From assembly GCF_024385575.1 (NCBI RefSeq), contig NZ_JANFMV010000004.1:124001-188000 (forward strand): 64,000 nucleotides of DNA, written 5' to 3'. Below, piece after piece: positions 25,741 through 33,598 of this stretch; the first letter of the stretch is position 1, and each line of letters opens with the position of its first letter. A program made the translations under genes and the position numbers. Below the pieces are notes generated by a model, which saw nothing but the letters and a program-made list of their open reading frames with translations, did no database searches and was not told the origin of the DNA. The stretch is from Rhizobium sp. NRK18 (GTDB lineage: Bacteria; Pseudomonadota; Alphaproteobacteria; Rhizobiales; Rhizobiaceae).

Positions 25741-27186
25741 TCAGAACGGGTAGTGCTGCCCGGAATCCTCGATCGTCACCCAGCGCAGGTCAGTGAATTC
25801 CGCAATGCCCGCCCTGCCGCCGAAACGGCCATAGCCGGACGCCTTGACGCCGCCGAACGGCATCTGCGGCTCGTCCGAGACGGTCGGCCCGTTGATATGG
25901 CAGATACCGGACTGGATCTGGTCGGCCACACGCATCGCCCGCTGGATGTCGCGGCTGAAGACCGCCGACGACAGGCCGTATTCGGTGTCGTTTGCGACGC
26001 GGATCGCCTCCGCCTCGCCCTTGACCCGGATGACCGGTTTCACAGGCCCGAAGGATTCGTCGGAATAGATGGTCATGCCGGGGCCGACATTATCGATCAC
26101 GGTCGCCTCGACGATCGCGCCATCGCGCTTGCCGCCGGCAACGATCCGCGCACCCTTGGCCGTCGCATCGGCCATGATCGCCTCCATCTTGGCGGCGGCT
26201 TCCGGCGTCACCAGCGCGCCGAGCACCACATGCTCGCGCGGGTTGCCGGCCGGAAGTGCCGCAGCGCGCGCGGCCAGCTTTTCGACGAATTCGTCGGCGA
26301 TCGTCTCGTCGACGATGATCCGCTCGGTCGACATGCAGATCTGCCCCTGGTTCATGAAGGCGCCGAAGATCGCCGCATTGACGGCACCGTCGATGTCGGC
26401 GTCATCGAGGACGACGAGCGGTGCCTTGCCGCCGAGTTCGAGCAGCGACGGCTTGAGGTGCTCGCCGGCAAGCCGGCCGATGATCCGCCCGACGCGCGAG
26501 GAGCCGGTGAAATTGACGTGGCGCACGCGCGGATCGGCGATCAGCGCTTCGACGATCTCCGCCGCCTCTTCCGGCCTGTTGCTGACGACATTGAGGACAC
26601 CTTCCGGAATGCCGGCCTCGGCGAAGCACTCGCCGATCAGCCGATGCGTCGCCGGGCACAGTTCGGAAGCCTTGAGGACCACCGTGTTGCCGCAGGCGAT
26701 CGGCACCGCAACGGCGCGGGTTCCGAGAATGACAGGCGCGTTCCACGGCGCGATGCCCAGGCAAACGCCCTTAGGCTTCAGCACGCCCATGGCCAGCGTG
26801 TTCGGCTTGTCGGACGGTATGATCTCGCCGCCGATCTGGGTGACGAGTGACGCCGCTTCCCGGATCATGCCGGCGGCGAGCTTGACGTTGAAGCCGGCCC
26901 AGAGCCCGGTCGCTCCCGTCTCGGCAATCATGGCGGCGATAAAGTCGCCGGCCTTCGCATCCATCACGTCGGCGGCCTTCATCAGCAGCGTCCGTCGTTC
27001 GCCCGGCCCCGTTTTCGACCAGGTCTCGAAGGCCTTGGCGGCCGAAGCGACGGCGCGCCCAACGTCGGCAACGCTGGCCGCCGCCGCCGTGGTCGCGACT
27101 TCACCGGTGACCGGGTCCAGCCGGTCATAGCTCCGGCCGCCCTCGGCTGGCGACCCCTTACCGTCGATCAGCAATTCGATCTTCAT
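25741..27186 (-). CDS. Aromatic aldehyde dehydrogenase (salicylaldehyde/vanillin type)
   Basis: 481-aa NAD(P)-dependent aldehyde dehydrogenase. Catalytic Glu250 (LLELGGKAP) and Cys284 (GQICMSTER) are at the same positions I recall for naphthalene-pathway NahF, and the C-terminus ending YPF also matches. It oxidises hydroxybenzaldehydes to hydroxybenzoates. GGAGG before the ATG at 27186 fixes the start. It is the last gene of the operon with the stilbene-cleaving oxygenase, whose products are aromatic aldehydes. Confidence 0.9.
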   Translation of the reverse strand: MKIELLIDGKGSPAEGGRSYDRLDPVTGEVATTAAAASVADVGRAVASAAKAFETWSKTGPGERRTLLMKAADVMDAKAGDFIAAMIAETGATGLWAGFNVKLAAGMIREAASLVTQIGGEIIPSDKPNTLAMGVLKPKGVCLGIAPWNAPVILGTRAVAVPIACGNTVVLKASELCPATHRLIGECFAEAGIPEGVLNVVSNRPEEAAEIVEALIADPRVRHVNFTGSSRVGRIIGRLAGEHLKPSLLELGGKAPLVVLDDADIDGAVNAAIFGAFMNQGQICMSTERIIVDETIADEFVEKLAARAAALPAGNPREHVVLGALVTPEAAAKMEAIMADATAKGARIVAGGKRDGAIVEATVIDNVGPGMTIYSDESFGPVKPVIRVKGEAEAIRVANDTEYGLSSAVFSRDIQRAMRVADQIQSGICHINGPTVSDEPQMPFGGVKASGYGRFGGRAGIAEFTDLRWVTIEDSGQHYPF

Positions 27187-27211
27187 GCCACAATCCTCCA
27201 TTCTGTTATCG

Positions 27212-27646
27212 TTATTTCGGAACGCCGGTCACTGCCGCAAAGCCCGCGGCCTCGATGCCGGCAATCGCGCAGATTTCGTCATTGCCGCCGATGTCGCCGG
27301 ATATGCCGACAGCGCCGACGACGGTACTGCTGTCATCCAGGATCAGCACGCCGCCCGGAGATGGTACCACCCGTCCGCCGCTGACGGTCGAAAGCACGCT
27401 GATGAATGTCGGGTTCTTTTCCGCCCGCTCCGTCAGTTCACGCGAACCGAAGCCCATGCCGAGCGATCCCCAGGCCTTGCCGAAGGCGATATCGAAACGG
27501 ACGATGCCGGCGCCGTCCTCGCGCTTGTAGGCAACCAGATGACCGCCGGCGTCGAGCACAGCGACGGCCAATGGCGCGAAATTTTCCGCCCGCGCCTTTT
27601 CAAGCGCTGCGTCAATGATGGTGGTGGCTTTGGACAGGGACAACAT
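27212..27646 (-). CDS. GlcG/HbpS family heme-binding-like protein
   Basis: 144-aa protein of the GlcG/HbpS family (also called DUF336). It has the typical pattern AVAVLDAGGHLVAYKREDGA and a late PGGVLI...VVGAVGISGD. Family members include heme-binding sensors and small proteins of catabolic operons; the function is poorly known. The ATG at 27646 is the likely start; an ATG at 27664 would add six residues. It lies between the GST and aldehyde dehydrogenase genes. Confidence 0.82.
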   Translation of the reverse strand: MLSLSKATTIIDAALEKARAENFAPLAVAVLDAGGHLVAYKREDGAGIVRFDIAFGKAWGSLGMGFGSRELTERAEKNPTFISVLSTVSGGRVVPSPGGVLILDDSSTVVGAVGISGDIGGNDEICAIAGIEAAGFAAVTGVPK

Positions 27647-27702
27647 GATCTTTTCAAACTCCATGAACTGAAATGGGCATTCGACCGGCGCAGGCAAGCC
27701 GG

Positions 27703-28365
27703 TCAGAGAAACATTGCGAAGATATCCCGCGAACTTGGCGGTCTGGGAACGCGGAACTGGACACTGGCGAGGTCGATCGCGCCGGGCCGCGCGAGGCAGC
27801 TTTCAAGCCAGCGCTTCATCGCCGGCCAGGGCGAGATGTCGACGCCGGCGATCGGAATGAAGTGCATGACGGCGGCGACATTGATGTCAGCCACCGTCAA
27901 GCGGTCGCCGACGATGAACTCCCGGTCTTCGAGATGCCCATCCAGAACCGAGAATGGCCGGGCCAGCTTCTTCATGGTGATCGCCTCTTCCTCTCCGTCC
28001 GGCGCGCATGGATCGAAAAGATATCGGACCGCGGACGTCAACAGAAGCGGCTTTTCGACCTCGGTCGCCACCCACAGCGACCACTGCGTCATCAAAGCGT
28101 CTTCCTTCGGCGTTTGCGGTCCGAGCAGATCGCCGTAACGACGTGCCAGGTAGAGATTGATGGCCAGCGATTCAAACAGCACGAAATCGCCGTCGACGAG
28201 TGTCGGGCATTTGCCGTTCGGATTGAGAGCGAGGAATTCCGGGGGCTTGGCATCGCCCGGCCGGAAGGCCAGCGGCTCCCGGGCATGCTCGATGCCGATC
28301 TCGTTGAGCATCCAGCTGCAGCGATTTGCGCGTGTTTTCGTCACGTCGCCATAAAGCGTGATCAT
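27703..28365 (-). CDS. Glutathione S-transferase
   Basis: 220-aa cytosolic GST. The N-terminal thioredoxin-like domain (1-80) contains the NGKCPTLVDGDFVLFESLAI glutathione-binding segment, and a helical C-terminal domain carries VGDRLTVADI. GSTs in aromatic operons cleave ether bonds, isomerise ring-cleavage products or remove reactive aldehydes. It lies downstream of the stilbene-cleaving oxygenase. The specific reaction cannot be inferred. Confidence 0.9.
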   Translation of the reverse strand: MITLYGDVTKTRANRCSWMLNEIGIEHAREPLAFRPGDAKPPEFLALNPNGKCPTLVDGDFVLFESLAINLYLARRYGDLLGPQTPKEDALMTQWSLWVATEVEKPLLLTSAVRYLFDPCAPDGEEEAITMKKLARPFSVLDGHLEDREFIVGDRLTVADINVAAVMHFIPIAGVDISPWPAMKRWLESCLARPGAIDLASVQFRVPRPPSSRDIFAMFL

Positions 28366-28495
28366 CAGGGTCGTACCTTTGGAACGGGTTTCGGCACCGG
28401 ACAGCGAAGCATGTCACGGCGGCAGTCGGTGCCGGCCAGGGTCCGGAGGTCTGACCGGCCCTGCCCGGCACACGAACCGCGGGAGGATAGACGAT

Positions 28496-28523
28496 GGCGG
28501 TCTGCAGCAAGCCGCAGACCGCC
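28496..28523 (-). terminator. Hairpin after the carotenoid/stilbene oxygenase gene
   Basis: GGCGGTCTGC (28496-28505) and GCAGACCGCC (28514-28523) form a perfect 10-bp stem with an 8-base loop. It starts 7 bases after the oxygenase stop on the minus strand. No T run follows, so partial attenuation within the operon is likely. Confidence 0.55.
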
Positions 28524-28530
28524 GCGGGGG

Positions 28531-30018
28531 CTAGAAGCCGCGGTCTGATCCGAGCGCGCTGCCCGGCACCCAGATGCCGTGGAAGCCCTCATGCACACGG
28601 CAGGGGAACTTGACCACAGCAAGGGGACCCTGCGACAGCCTGCGTGCATCGAGAATGACGAGGTCGGTGCGGTTTTCCTTCCGTCGTCCGACCATGGTCA
28701 TCAGGAAGCCGTCGCCCTCTTCCGCATCCGGGCTGCGCGGCACGAAGCACGGCTCTTCCGGTGACGCATCGGGGCCGGCATAGAAGAGTTCGATCTTGCC
28801 GGTCTGCTCGTCGAAATGGCCGAGGCAGGTGAAGGGAGGGCCTTTCGGTCCGGGTTCGAGCATCGGCCATTTTGCCGGATGGTTGGTGCCGAACCAGTAG
28901 TGGCGCGTGCGCCGCATCGAGAAGCGGTTGTCGACCACGGGCATTTCACCGATGTGGTTGATGAAGCGCTCGATCTTGACGTCGCTCCCTTCGCTGGAAA
29001 GGTCGACGATCCAGCGCTCGCCGAACGGCGGCATCTCGTGGGCATGGGGATTGTGAATGTCGGGAAACTGGCTGAGCCAGCCCGATTCCGTCACGAAGTG
29101 GTCGAGAACCAGACGGCTTCCGTCGTCCCAGGCGTTGAAGGTGTGGGTCTGCATGGCGATCTTCGGGGCCGTGAACCAGCGGATCGCCTTCACCCCCTGA
29201 TCGCGCGGAATAACCGCGATGTATGTGCTCTTGTGGCTGTCCCAGTGCCAGTAGGCCTCGCCCTTTTCCACCCGGTCCCATTCGCAGACCATCGGGCAGA
29301 TGACGAAGGCGATGTAGTTTCGCGAGACCATGAAGTCGTGGACCATCGAGCAATACGGCGCCTTGAAGCGCTCGGTGCGGGTGAACTGGCCTTCCTTGTC
29401 GATGGAGTAGACCTCGATCTCGTCGCTGGCGACGCCTTCGCAGTTATAGGCGAAAGCCACACATTCGCCGGTCACCGGATCGATCTTCGGATGGGCGGTG
29501 AAGGTGCGGCTTTTCAGCTGTCCGCCGAAATCCGTTTCGCCGCGGGTCGTCAGGTCATTCGGATCGAGCTCGTAGGGACGTCCCGCTTCTTTCAGGGCAT
29601 AGAGCTTGCCGTGGTGCCACAGGACGGACGTGTTCGCGGTGTTGGCATCCTCGCCCTCGACTTCCGGGCTGTCCGTGAAGGGGTTGCGGTAAGCGCCGAA
29701 CAACGCGCGGCGCGCCGAGCGTTCCAGCTCGAACTTGCGGGTGCGGACATATTTCATCGTCAGGTCCGCATGCCCGTTCTGGAAGCGCACCATGTGGACC
29801 ATGCCGTCGCCGTTGAGGAAGATGTCCTTGCCGTGCAGCGGCGGATAGGCGTGGTCGGCGCTGTTGCGGATATAGATGCCTTCCAGTTCGGCCGGAATAC
29901 GGCCGATCACCTCGAGGTCATGCACTTCGCCTTCGATCCGGACGGGGGCCGCGTAGCCGTTGAAGACGATGTCGTCAGGAAACTGCAGGCCGGGCCTCAA
30001 GTTGGTATGCTGGTTCAT
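28531..30018 (-). CDS. Lignostilbene-dioxygenase-type carotenoid cleavage oxygenase
   Basis: 495-aa seven-blade propeller oxygenase with four Fe(II)-binding histidines: His176 (TAHP), His227 (MVHDF), His292 (QTHTF) and His476 or 480 (VHEGFHG). Tyr110 and Lys143 are 33 residues apart. As I recall, this equals Tyr101 and Lys134, which anchor the 4-hydroxyl of stilbenes in NOV1 and LSD enzymes. This favours cleavage of lignostilbene, resveratrol or isoeugenol to aromatic aldehydes over carotenoid cleavage. TTGGAG before the ATG fixes the start. An aldehyde dehydrogenase follows in the same operon. Confidence 0.88.
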   Translation of the reverse strand: MNQHTNLRPGLQFPDDIVFNGYAAPVRIEGEVHDLEVIGRIPAELEGIYIRNSADHAYPPLHGKDIFLNGDGMVHMVRFQNGHADLTMKYVRTRKFELERSARRALFGAYRNPFTDSPEVEGEDANTANTSVLWHHGKLYALKEAGRPYELDPNDLTTRGETDFGGQLKSRTFTAHPKIDPVTGECVAFAYNCEGVASDEIEVYSIDKEGQFTRTERFKAPYCSMVHDFMVSRNYIAFVICPMVCEWDRVEKGEAYWHWDSHKSTYIAVIPRDQGVKAIRWFTAPKIAMQTHTFNAWDDGSRLVLDHFVTESGWLSQFPDIHNPHAHEMPPFGERWIVDLSSEGSDVKIERFINHIGEMPVVDNRFSMRRTRHYWFGTNHPAKWPMLEPGPKGPPFTCLGHFDEQTGKIELFYAGPDASPEEPCFVPRSPDAEEGDGFLMTMVGRRKENRTDLVILDARRLSQGPLAVVKFPCRVHEGFHGIWVPGSALGSDRGF

Positions 30019-30066
30019 CTGAAACTCCAATATTTGAAAATCGTACAGTCTTGGGAGGACTTGAAA

Positions 30067-31254
30067 TCAGGCGGCGACCACCGCCGCCTGTTCGGGTTGA
30101 CGCGCCAATTCGCGACGGGTCATGAGCATGAACGTCACCGCCACGAGGGCAAAACAGCTGACCGCCCAGCCGAGAGCCGGATAACCGACGGTGGCGACAA
30201 CGAAACCGCCGAGTGCAGGGCCTGCCGCCGATCCGAGCATCATCATTGCCGGCGTCGCGGCGACGGCACGTCCCGTCTCGTCAACCCGGCTAAGAAGGCC
30301 GAACATGAAGGTGTGGGTGAAGATCACCAGTGGCACGTAGAGCGTCGCAGGGACGGCGAAGAAGGCGAATGTCGTGGCGCCCGTCACGGAGAGGGCGAAT
30401 AGCGCCTGGAGGATCGGGCCGGCGATGCCGACATTGACCGGCGCAAACTTCTTCTGCAGCACGGCGGCGAGAATGCCCGGCAACAGGTTGACGAAACCGG
30501 TGACGATCAGGACGCTCTGGATTGCGTTCCCGCCGAAATTGCGCATGTCACCGATCCGCTCCACAAAGGCAAAGACCATGGCCTGATTGAGGGCGATGCA
30601 GACGATTGTGCCGATCGTCAGCCACGCGGCCTTCGGAAGCGGCTTCTTCACGGCGGCAGCCCGCTGAGCGGCGGCGGCGACATTTGCCTGCGGAACCTCC
30701 GGGAAGAAGAGAACGGCGACGACCGCACCAAAGGCCATCGTGATGGTGAAGGCGACGAAGATGCTTGGTCCGCCGTAAGCGGCAATGATGCCCGGCAAGA
30801 CGGCAAACATGATGACAGCCAGAACGCCCATCGCCACATTGGCAATGCCGAACAGACGGTGCGGGTTGGCCGATCGTCCCATGGCGCCGTGGGTTACCGA
30901 AAGCGCCGCGCCAACGCCGAGACCGGCCACGGCATGCAGCAGCATGAAATTCACGAGACTGTCCGGCGACACCGGCAGCCAGGAAGCGGTCAGGAAAGCA
31001 CAGCCGGCCACACAATAGCCCAAGAAGGCGAAGACGCGGTGTTTGAGCCGCGTGAACATCGGCGCGAATATAACGCTCGAAATGACCACGGAGGCGAGAA
31101 AGGCGGTCACCGTCAGCCCGGCTTCAGGGGCGGCAAGGCCGTAAAATTTCATCAGGCTGCCGATCCACAGCGGCAAGGCCGCCAGATCGATCATGCCGGC
31201 CATGTGGCCGATGCTCAGGGTCGCTTGCCCGCCCCAACTGTTCAGTTTCGTCAT
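30067..31254 (-). CDS. MFS transporter, possible aromatic-compound carrier
   Basis: 395-aa inner-membrane protein with about twelve hydrophobic segments and the major-facilitator layout (central cytoplasmic loop near residue 195). It lacks a recognisable drug or sugar signature. GGAGGAAG precedes the ATG. It lies between an outer-membrane protein gene and the stilbene-cleaving oxygenase in one operon, so uptake of the operon's substrate is the simplest role. Confidence 0.85.
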   Translation of the reverse strand: MTKLNSWGGQATLSIGHMAGMIDLAALPLWIGSLMKFYGLAAPEAGLTVTAFLASVVISSVIFAPMFTRLKHRVFAFLGYCVAGCAFLTASWLPVSPDSLVNFMLLHAVAGLGVGAALSVTHGAMGRSANPHRLFGIANVAMGVLAVIMFAVLPGIIAAYGGPSIFVAFTITMAFGAVVAVLFFPEVPQANVAAAAQRAAAVKKPLPKAAWLTIGTIVCIALNQAMVFAFVERIGDMRNFGGNAIQSVLIVTGFVNLLPGILAAVLQKKFAPVNVGIAGPILQALFALSVTGATTFAFFAVPATLYVPLVIFTHTFMFGLLSRVDETGRAVAATPAMMMLGSAAGPALGGFVVATVGYPALGWAVSCFALVAVTFMLMTRRELARQPEQAAVVAA

Positions 31255-31334
31255 TGCTTCCTCCCGGAACGCTCATCGTTCCCGTTGTCATCGCGCCGTC
31301 TCCTGTTCCCACGGCGCGGATGTCTTGCGATGGT

Positions 31335-31360
31335 GGCCGCGGCTCCCGGGACCCGCGGCC
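31335..31360 (-). terminator. Hairpin between the outer-membrane protein and MFS genes
   Basis: GGCCGCGG (31335-31342) and CCGCGGCC (31353-31360) form a perfect 8-bp stem with a 10-base loop. It lies 12 bases after the outer-membrane protein stop. Without a T run it may limit read-through into the MFS gene. Confidence 0.45.
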
Positions 31361-31371
31361 GTGTCACAGCG

Positions 31372-32463
31372 TCAGAAGTTCATCGTCAGCGTGCCGACGA
31401 TGGCCTGGTTCCAGCGGCGTCCCTCCAGCCCCTGATGGCGCGTGTAGGAAATCTCGAACCGGTTGCCGTGGCCGAAGGTCCTGGATATGCCGGCGCCGAA
31501 AACCGCATAGGTCGGATCGTCGACAACGCCGTCGAGATCGTTGACGAATTCCTGCTCGATGCCGAGAAGGAGATTGGGCGACCAGCCGCCGGGCGGGACC
31601 TCCTTTTCCAGCCGCATATGCGCCCAGACCGTGCCGTAGTCCTCGGTCGAGCCGACCACGCCGGACGAAACGGCACCGAAGCTGTTGGCAGTCGCCTCGA
31701 TGAAGCTGCGCTGGAACTGAACGCCGAGCACCGGGTGGAAAACCCAGTCTTCGGGGATGAACACGAAGTCGTCGTGGCGATATTGACCGATCAGCTCGGC
31801 CTGTGTGTAGAGGTGGTCGTCCCCCTGCTTGTGCTCCATGACCAGGCCGGGCCCGACATTGATCTTGAGGTCGGACTCGCCCCAGGAATATTCGGCGCGC
31901 GCGGCAACGCCCCAATGCTCGCTGAACTCGTTGAGGAAGTCGGCACGCACACCGCCAGCCGGGCGCTTGATCGATCCTGACCCCTCGATATCGAGGTCGG
32001 TGTACTCAAAGAAGCCTCCCAGCGCCCACATCGTGTCGGGGTTGGGAAAGCGCAGATACTGCAGATCGACACGGCCGGTACCGCCGTCGAGCTCGACGGG
32101 ATAATTGGCCCCGTTCGAAAAAGTGCCGCGCACGCCGAGGCGGAGCGCTGACTGGCCGTCCGGCAGGCCGAACAAGAAATTCAGCGGAATGACCGTGTCC
32201 GTGGTGCCATCCTTGTAATGGCTGTTCGGCAGCCCGGAAGACTCGGCGGCGCCGATCGTGACGCGGGCCTGACCGACCCGCCATTGCGTGGAACCGAACT
32301 GGTCGCTATCGAAATACGAGCGAAGAAGACCTGCCTTCCCCAGATTGGACAACGCGATGGCGGATGCGGGCGGCTGGAAGCCCCCTTCGATTGCATCGGC
32401 GCCCAAGGCATCGGTTGCGACGAATGAAACGGCGGCAACGGCCGCCCAGTGCGAAATTCTCAT
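31372..32463 (-). CDS. Outer-membrane beta-barrel protein, probable aromatic-compound channel
   Basis: 363-aa protein with a signal peptide of about 25 residues (cut near ALG-AD), alternating amphipathic strands rich in Gly, Tyr and Trp, and a terminal Phe (LTMNF) as in outer-membrane barrels. It resembles the phenol/meta-pathway (Phenol_MetA_deg, SphA-like) porins, though this is a pattern judgement. GGGAGGGG before the ATG at 32463 is a strong start signal. It is the first gene of the operon controlled from the divergent NodD-like promoter. Confidence 0.7.
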   Translation of the reverse strand: MRISHWAAVAAVSFVATDALGADAIEGGFQPPASAIALSNLGKAGLLRSYFDSDQFGSTQWRVGQARVTIGAAESSGLPNSHYKDGTTDTVIPLNFLFGLPDGQSALRLGVRGTFSNGANYPVELDGGTGRVDLQYLRFPNPDTMWALGGFFEYTDLDIEGSGSIKRPAGGVRADFLNEFSEHWGVAARAEYSWGESDLKINVGPGLVMEHKQGDDHLYTQAELIGQYRHDDFVFIPEDWVFHPVLGVQFQRSFIEATANSFGAVSSGVVGSTEDYGTVWAHMRLEKEVPPGGWSPNLLLGIEQEFVNDLDGVVDDPTYAVFGAGISRTFGHGNRFEISYTRHQGLEGRRWNQAIVGTLTMNF

Positions 32464-32599
32464 ATCCCCTCCCAATGGTAGATCCCGAAGAGCCGGTTGA
32501 CGGGTCTTCTCGATGTCACGGCACGTTCCTCCAGTGCCGGTGGCGACAGGGAAAAATTAACGTCTGTCAAAGAAATGAAAATCAGATAATATTCATGAT

Positions 32600-32618
32600 A
32601 TCTATCAATTTGATCGAT
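32600..32618. promoter_or_regulatory. Two overlapping ATC-N9-GAT motifs (nod-box-like core)
   Basis: ATC at 32600 pairs with GAT at 32612, and ATC at 32604 with GAT at 32616, both with 9-base spacing. ATC-N9-GAT is the core unit of NodD-bound nod boxes. It also contains the 11-bp palindrome ATCAATTTGAT. It lies 24 bases before the NodD-like gene and in its divergent promoter region. Confidence 0.5.
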
Positions 32619-32641
32619 ACCTATTGGGAGTTGAGAGACGC

Positions 32642-33559
32642 ATGCGGCTGGACCGTTTCGATTTAAATCTTCTGGTTGTTCTCGATGTCCTCCTGGAAGA
32701 GCGCAATGTCACGCGCGCGAGTGAACGCCTTTGCATCGGCCAGTCCGCCACCAGCGCGGCACTCTCACGGCTACGCGACTATTTCGGGGATGCGCTTCTC
32801 GTTCAGGTGGGTCGCCGAATGGAACCGACCCCGCTGGCCCAGAGCCTGGCCGCGCCGATCCGGGACGTTCTGATGCGTGCCCGGGTTGCAGTCTCCATGC
32901 GACCCGTCTTCGATCCGGCGGAAATCGAATGCAATTTTACGATTGCCGCGTCGGACTACATGATCGACCTCGTGCTGGCCGAAACCGCCTGCAATCTGGC
33001 CCGCACGACGCCGGGCATGTGCCTCAACATGGGAAGCGTGCCGGAAGACATACAGGCCATGTTCGAGCGCGGTGCAATCGATCTGCTGATCGTGCCGGAG
33101 CAATACGCTTCCCATATGAAGCATCCGCAGGCGGAACTCTTGCAGGACGAGCATGTCTGCATGATGTGCGCGGAGGAAGCCCGCGATATCGATGTCCTGA
33201 CGATGGACGACTATCTCGATCGCGGGCACGTGGCCATCAAGCTGGGCGATGACGCGAGCCTCGCCTTCGAGGAGTGGTTCCTGCCCCGCTTTGGCCGCCA
33301 GCGCCGCGTCGAGTGCACGATCGACCAGTTCAATGTCGCACCGTTACTGGTTACAGGTACCCGGCGCGTCGTCACCATTCACCGTCGTCTTGCGGAGAAA
33401 ATGGCGGCGATGCATCCCGTCAAGCTGTTGCCCGCGCCTTTCGAGATGCAACCTCTTCGCGAGTTCATGGTGTGGCCACGCTATCTCGACGAGGACCCGG
33501 CCCATCGCTGGCTGCGGGAATCCATCAGGGCAACCGTCGAGCGTGCCGAAGCCGCCTGA
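32642..33559 (+). CDS. NodD-like LysR family regulator
   Basis: 305-aa LysR regulator. It opens with MRLDRFDLNLLVVLDVLL, and LRDYFGDALLVQVGRRMEPTP closes the DNA-binding domain, both close to NodD, NahR and LinR proteins. The sensor domain follows the same subgroup (RVECTIDQFNVAPLLVTGTRRVVTIHRR). Members respond to flavonoids, salicylate or chlorinated phenols. ATG at 32642 is preferred to an upstream TTG. It is divergent from the operon containing the stilbene-cleaving oxygenase, so it probably activates that operon in response to a phenolic inducer. Confidence 0.88.
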   Translation: MRLDRFDLNLLVVLDVLLEERNVTRASERLCIGQSATSAALSRLRDYFGDALLVQVGRRMEPTPLAQSLAAPIRDVLMRARVAVSMRPVFDPAEIECNFTIAASDYMIDLVLAETACNLARTTPGMCLNMGSVPEDIQAMFERGAIDLLIVPEQYASHMKHPQAELLQDEHVCMMCAEEARDIDVLTMDDYLDRGHVAIKLGDDASLAFEEWFLPRFGRQRRVECTIDQFNVAPLLVTGTRRVVTIHRRLAEKMAAMHPVKLLPAPFEMQPLREFMVWPRYLDEDPAHRWLRESIRATVERAEAA

Positions 33560-33571
33560 GACGTTACGGAC

Positions 33572-33589
33572 GGGGCGGTATGCCGCCCC
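33572..33589. terminator. Bidirectional terminator between convergent LysR and mobA
   Basis: GGGGCGG (33572-33578) and CCGCCCC (33583-33589) form a perfect 7-bp stem with a TATG loop, 12 bases after the LysR stop and 9 bases from the mobA stop. Confidence 0.6.
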
Positions 33590-33598
33590 CGCCGCACC

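Noticed and set aside
28816..30402. A 528-codon plus-strand open frame over the stilbene-type oxygenase
   Set aside because: The opposite strand carries all four iron ligands and a good start; this frame has no recognisable feature.
32464..33559. Calling the LysR gene nodD and the site a true nod box
   Set aside because: Only the ATC-N9-GAT core is present, there are no nod genes nearby, and the NodD/NahR subgroup includes many catabolic regulators.
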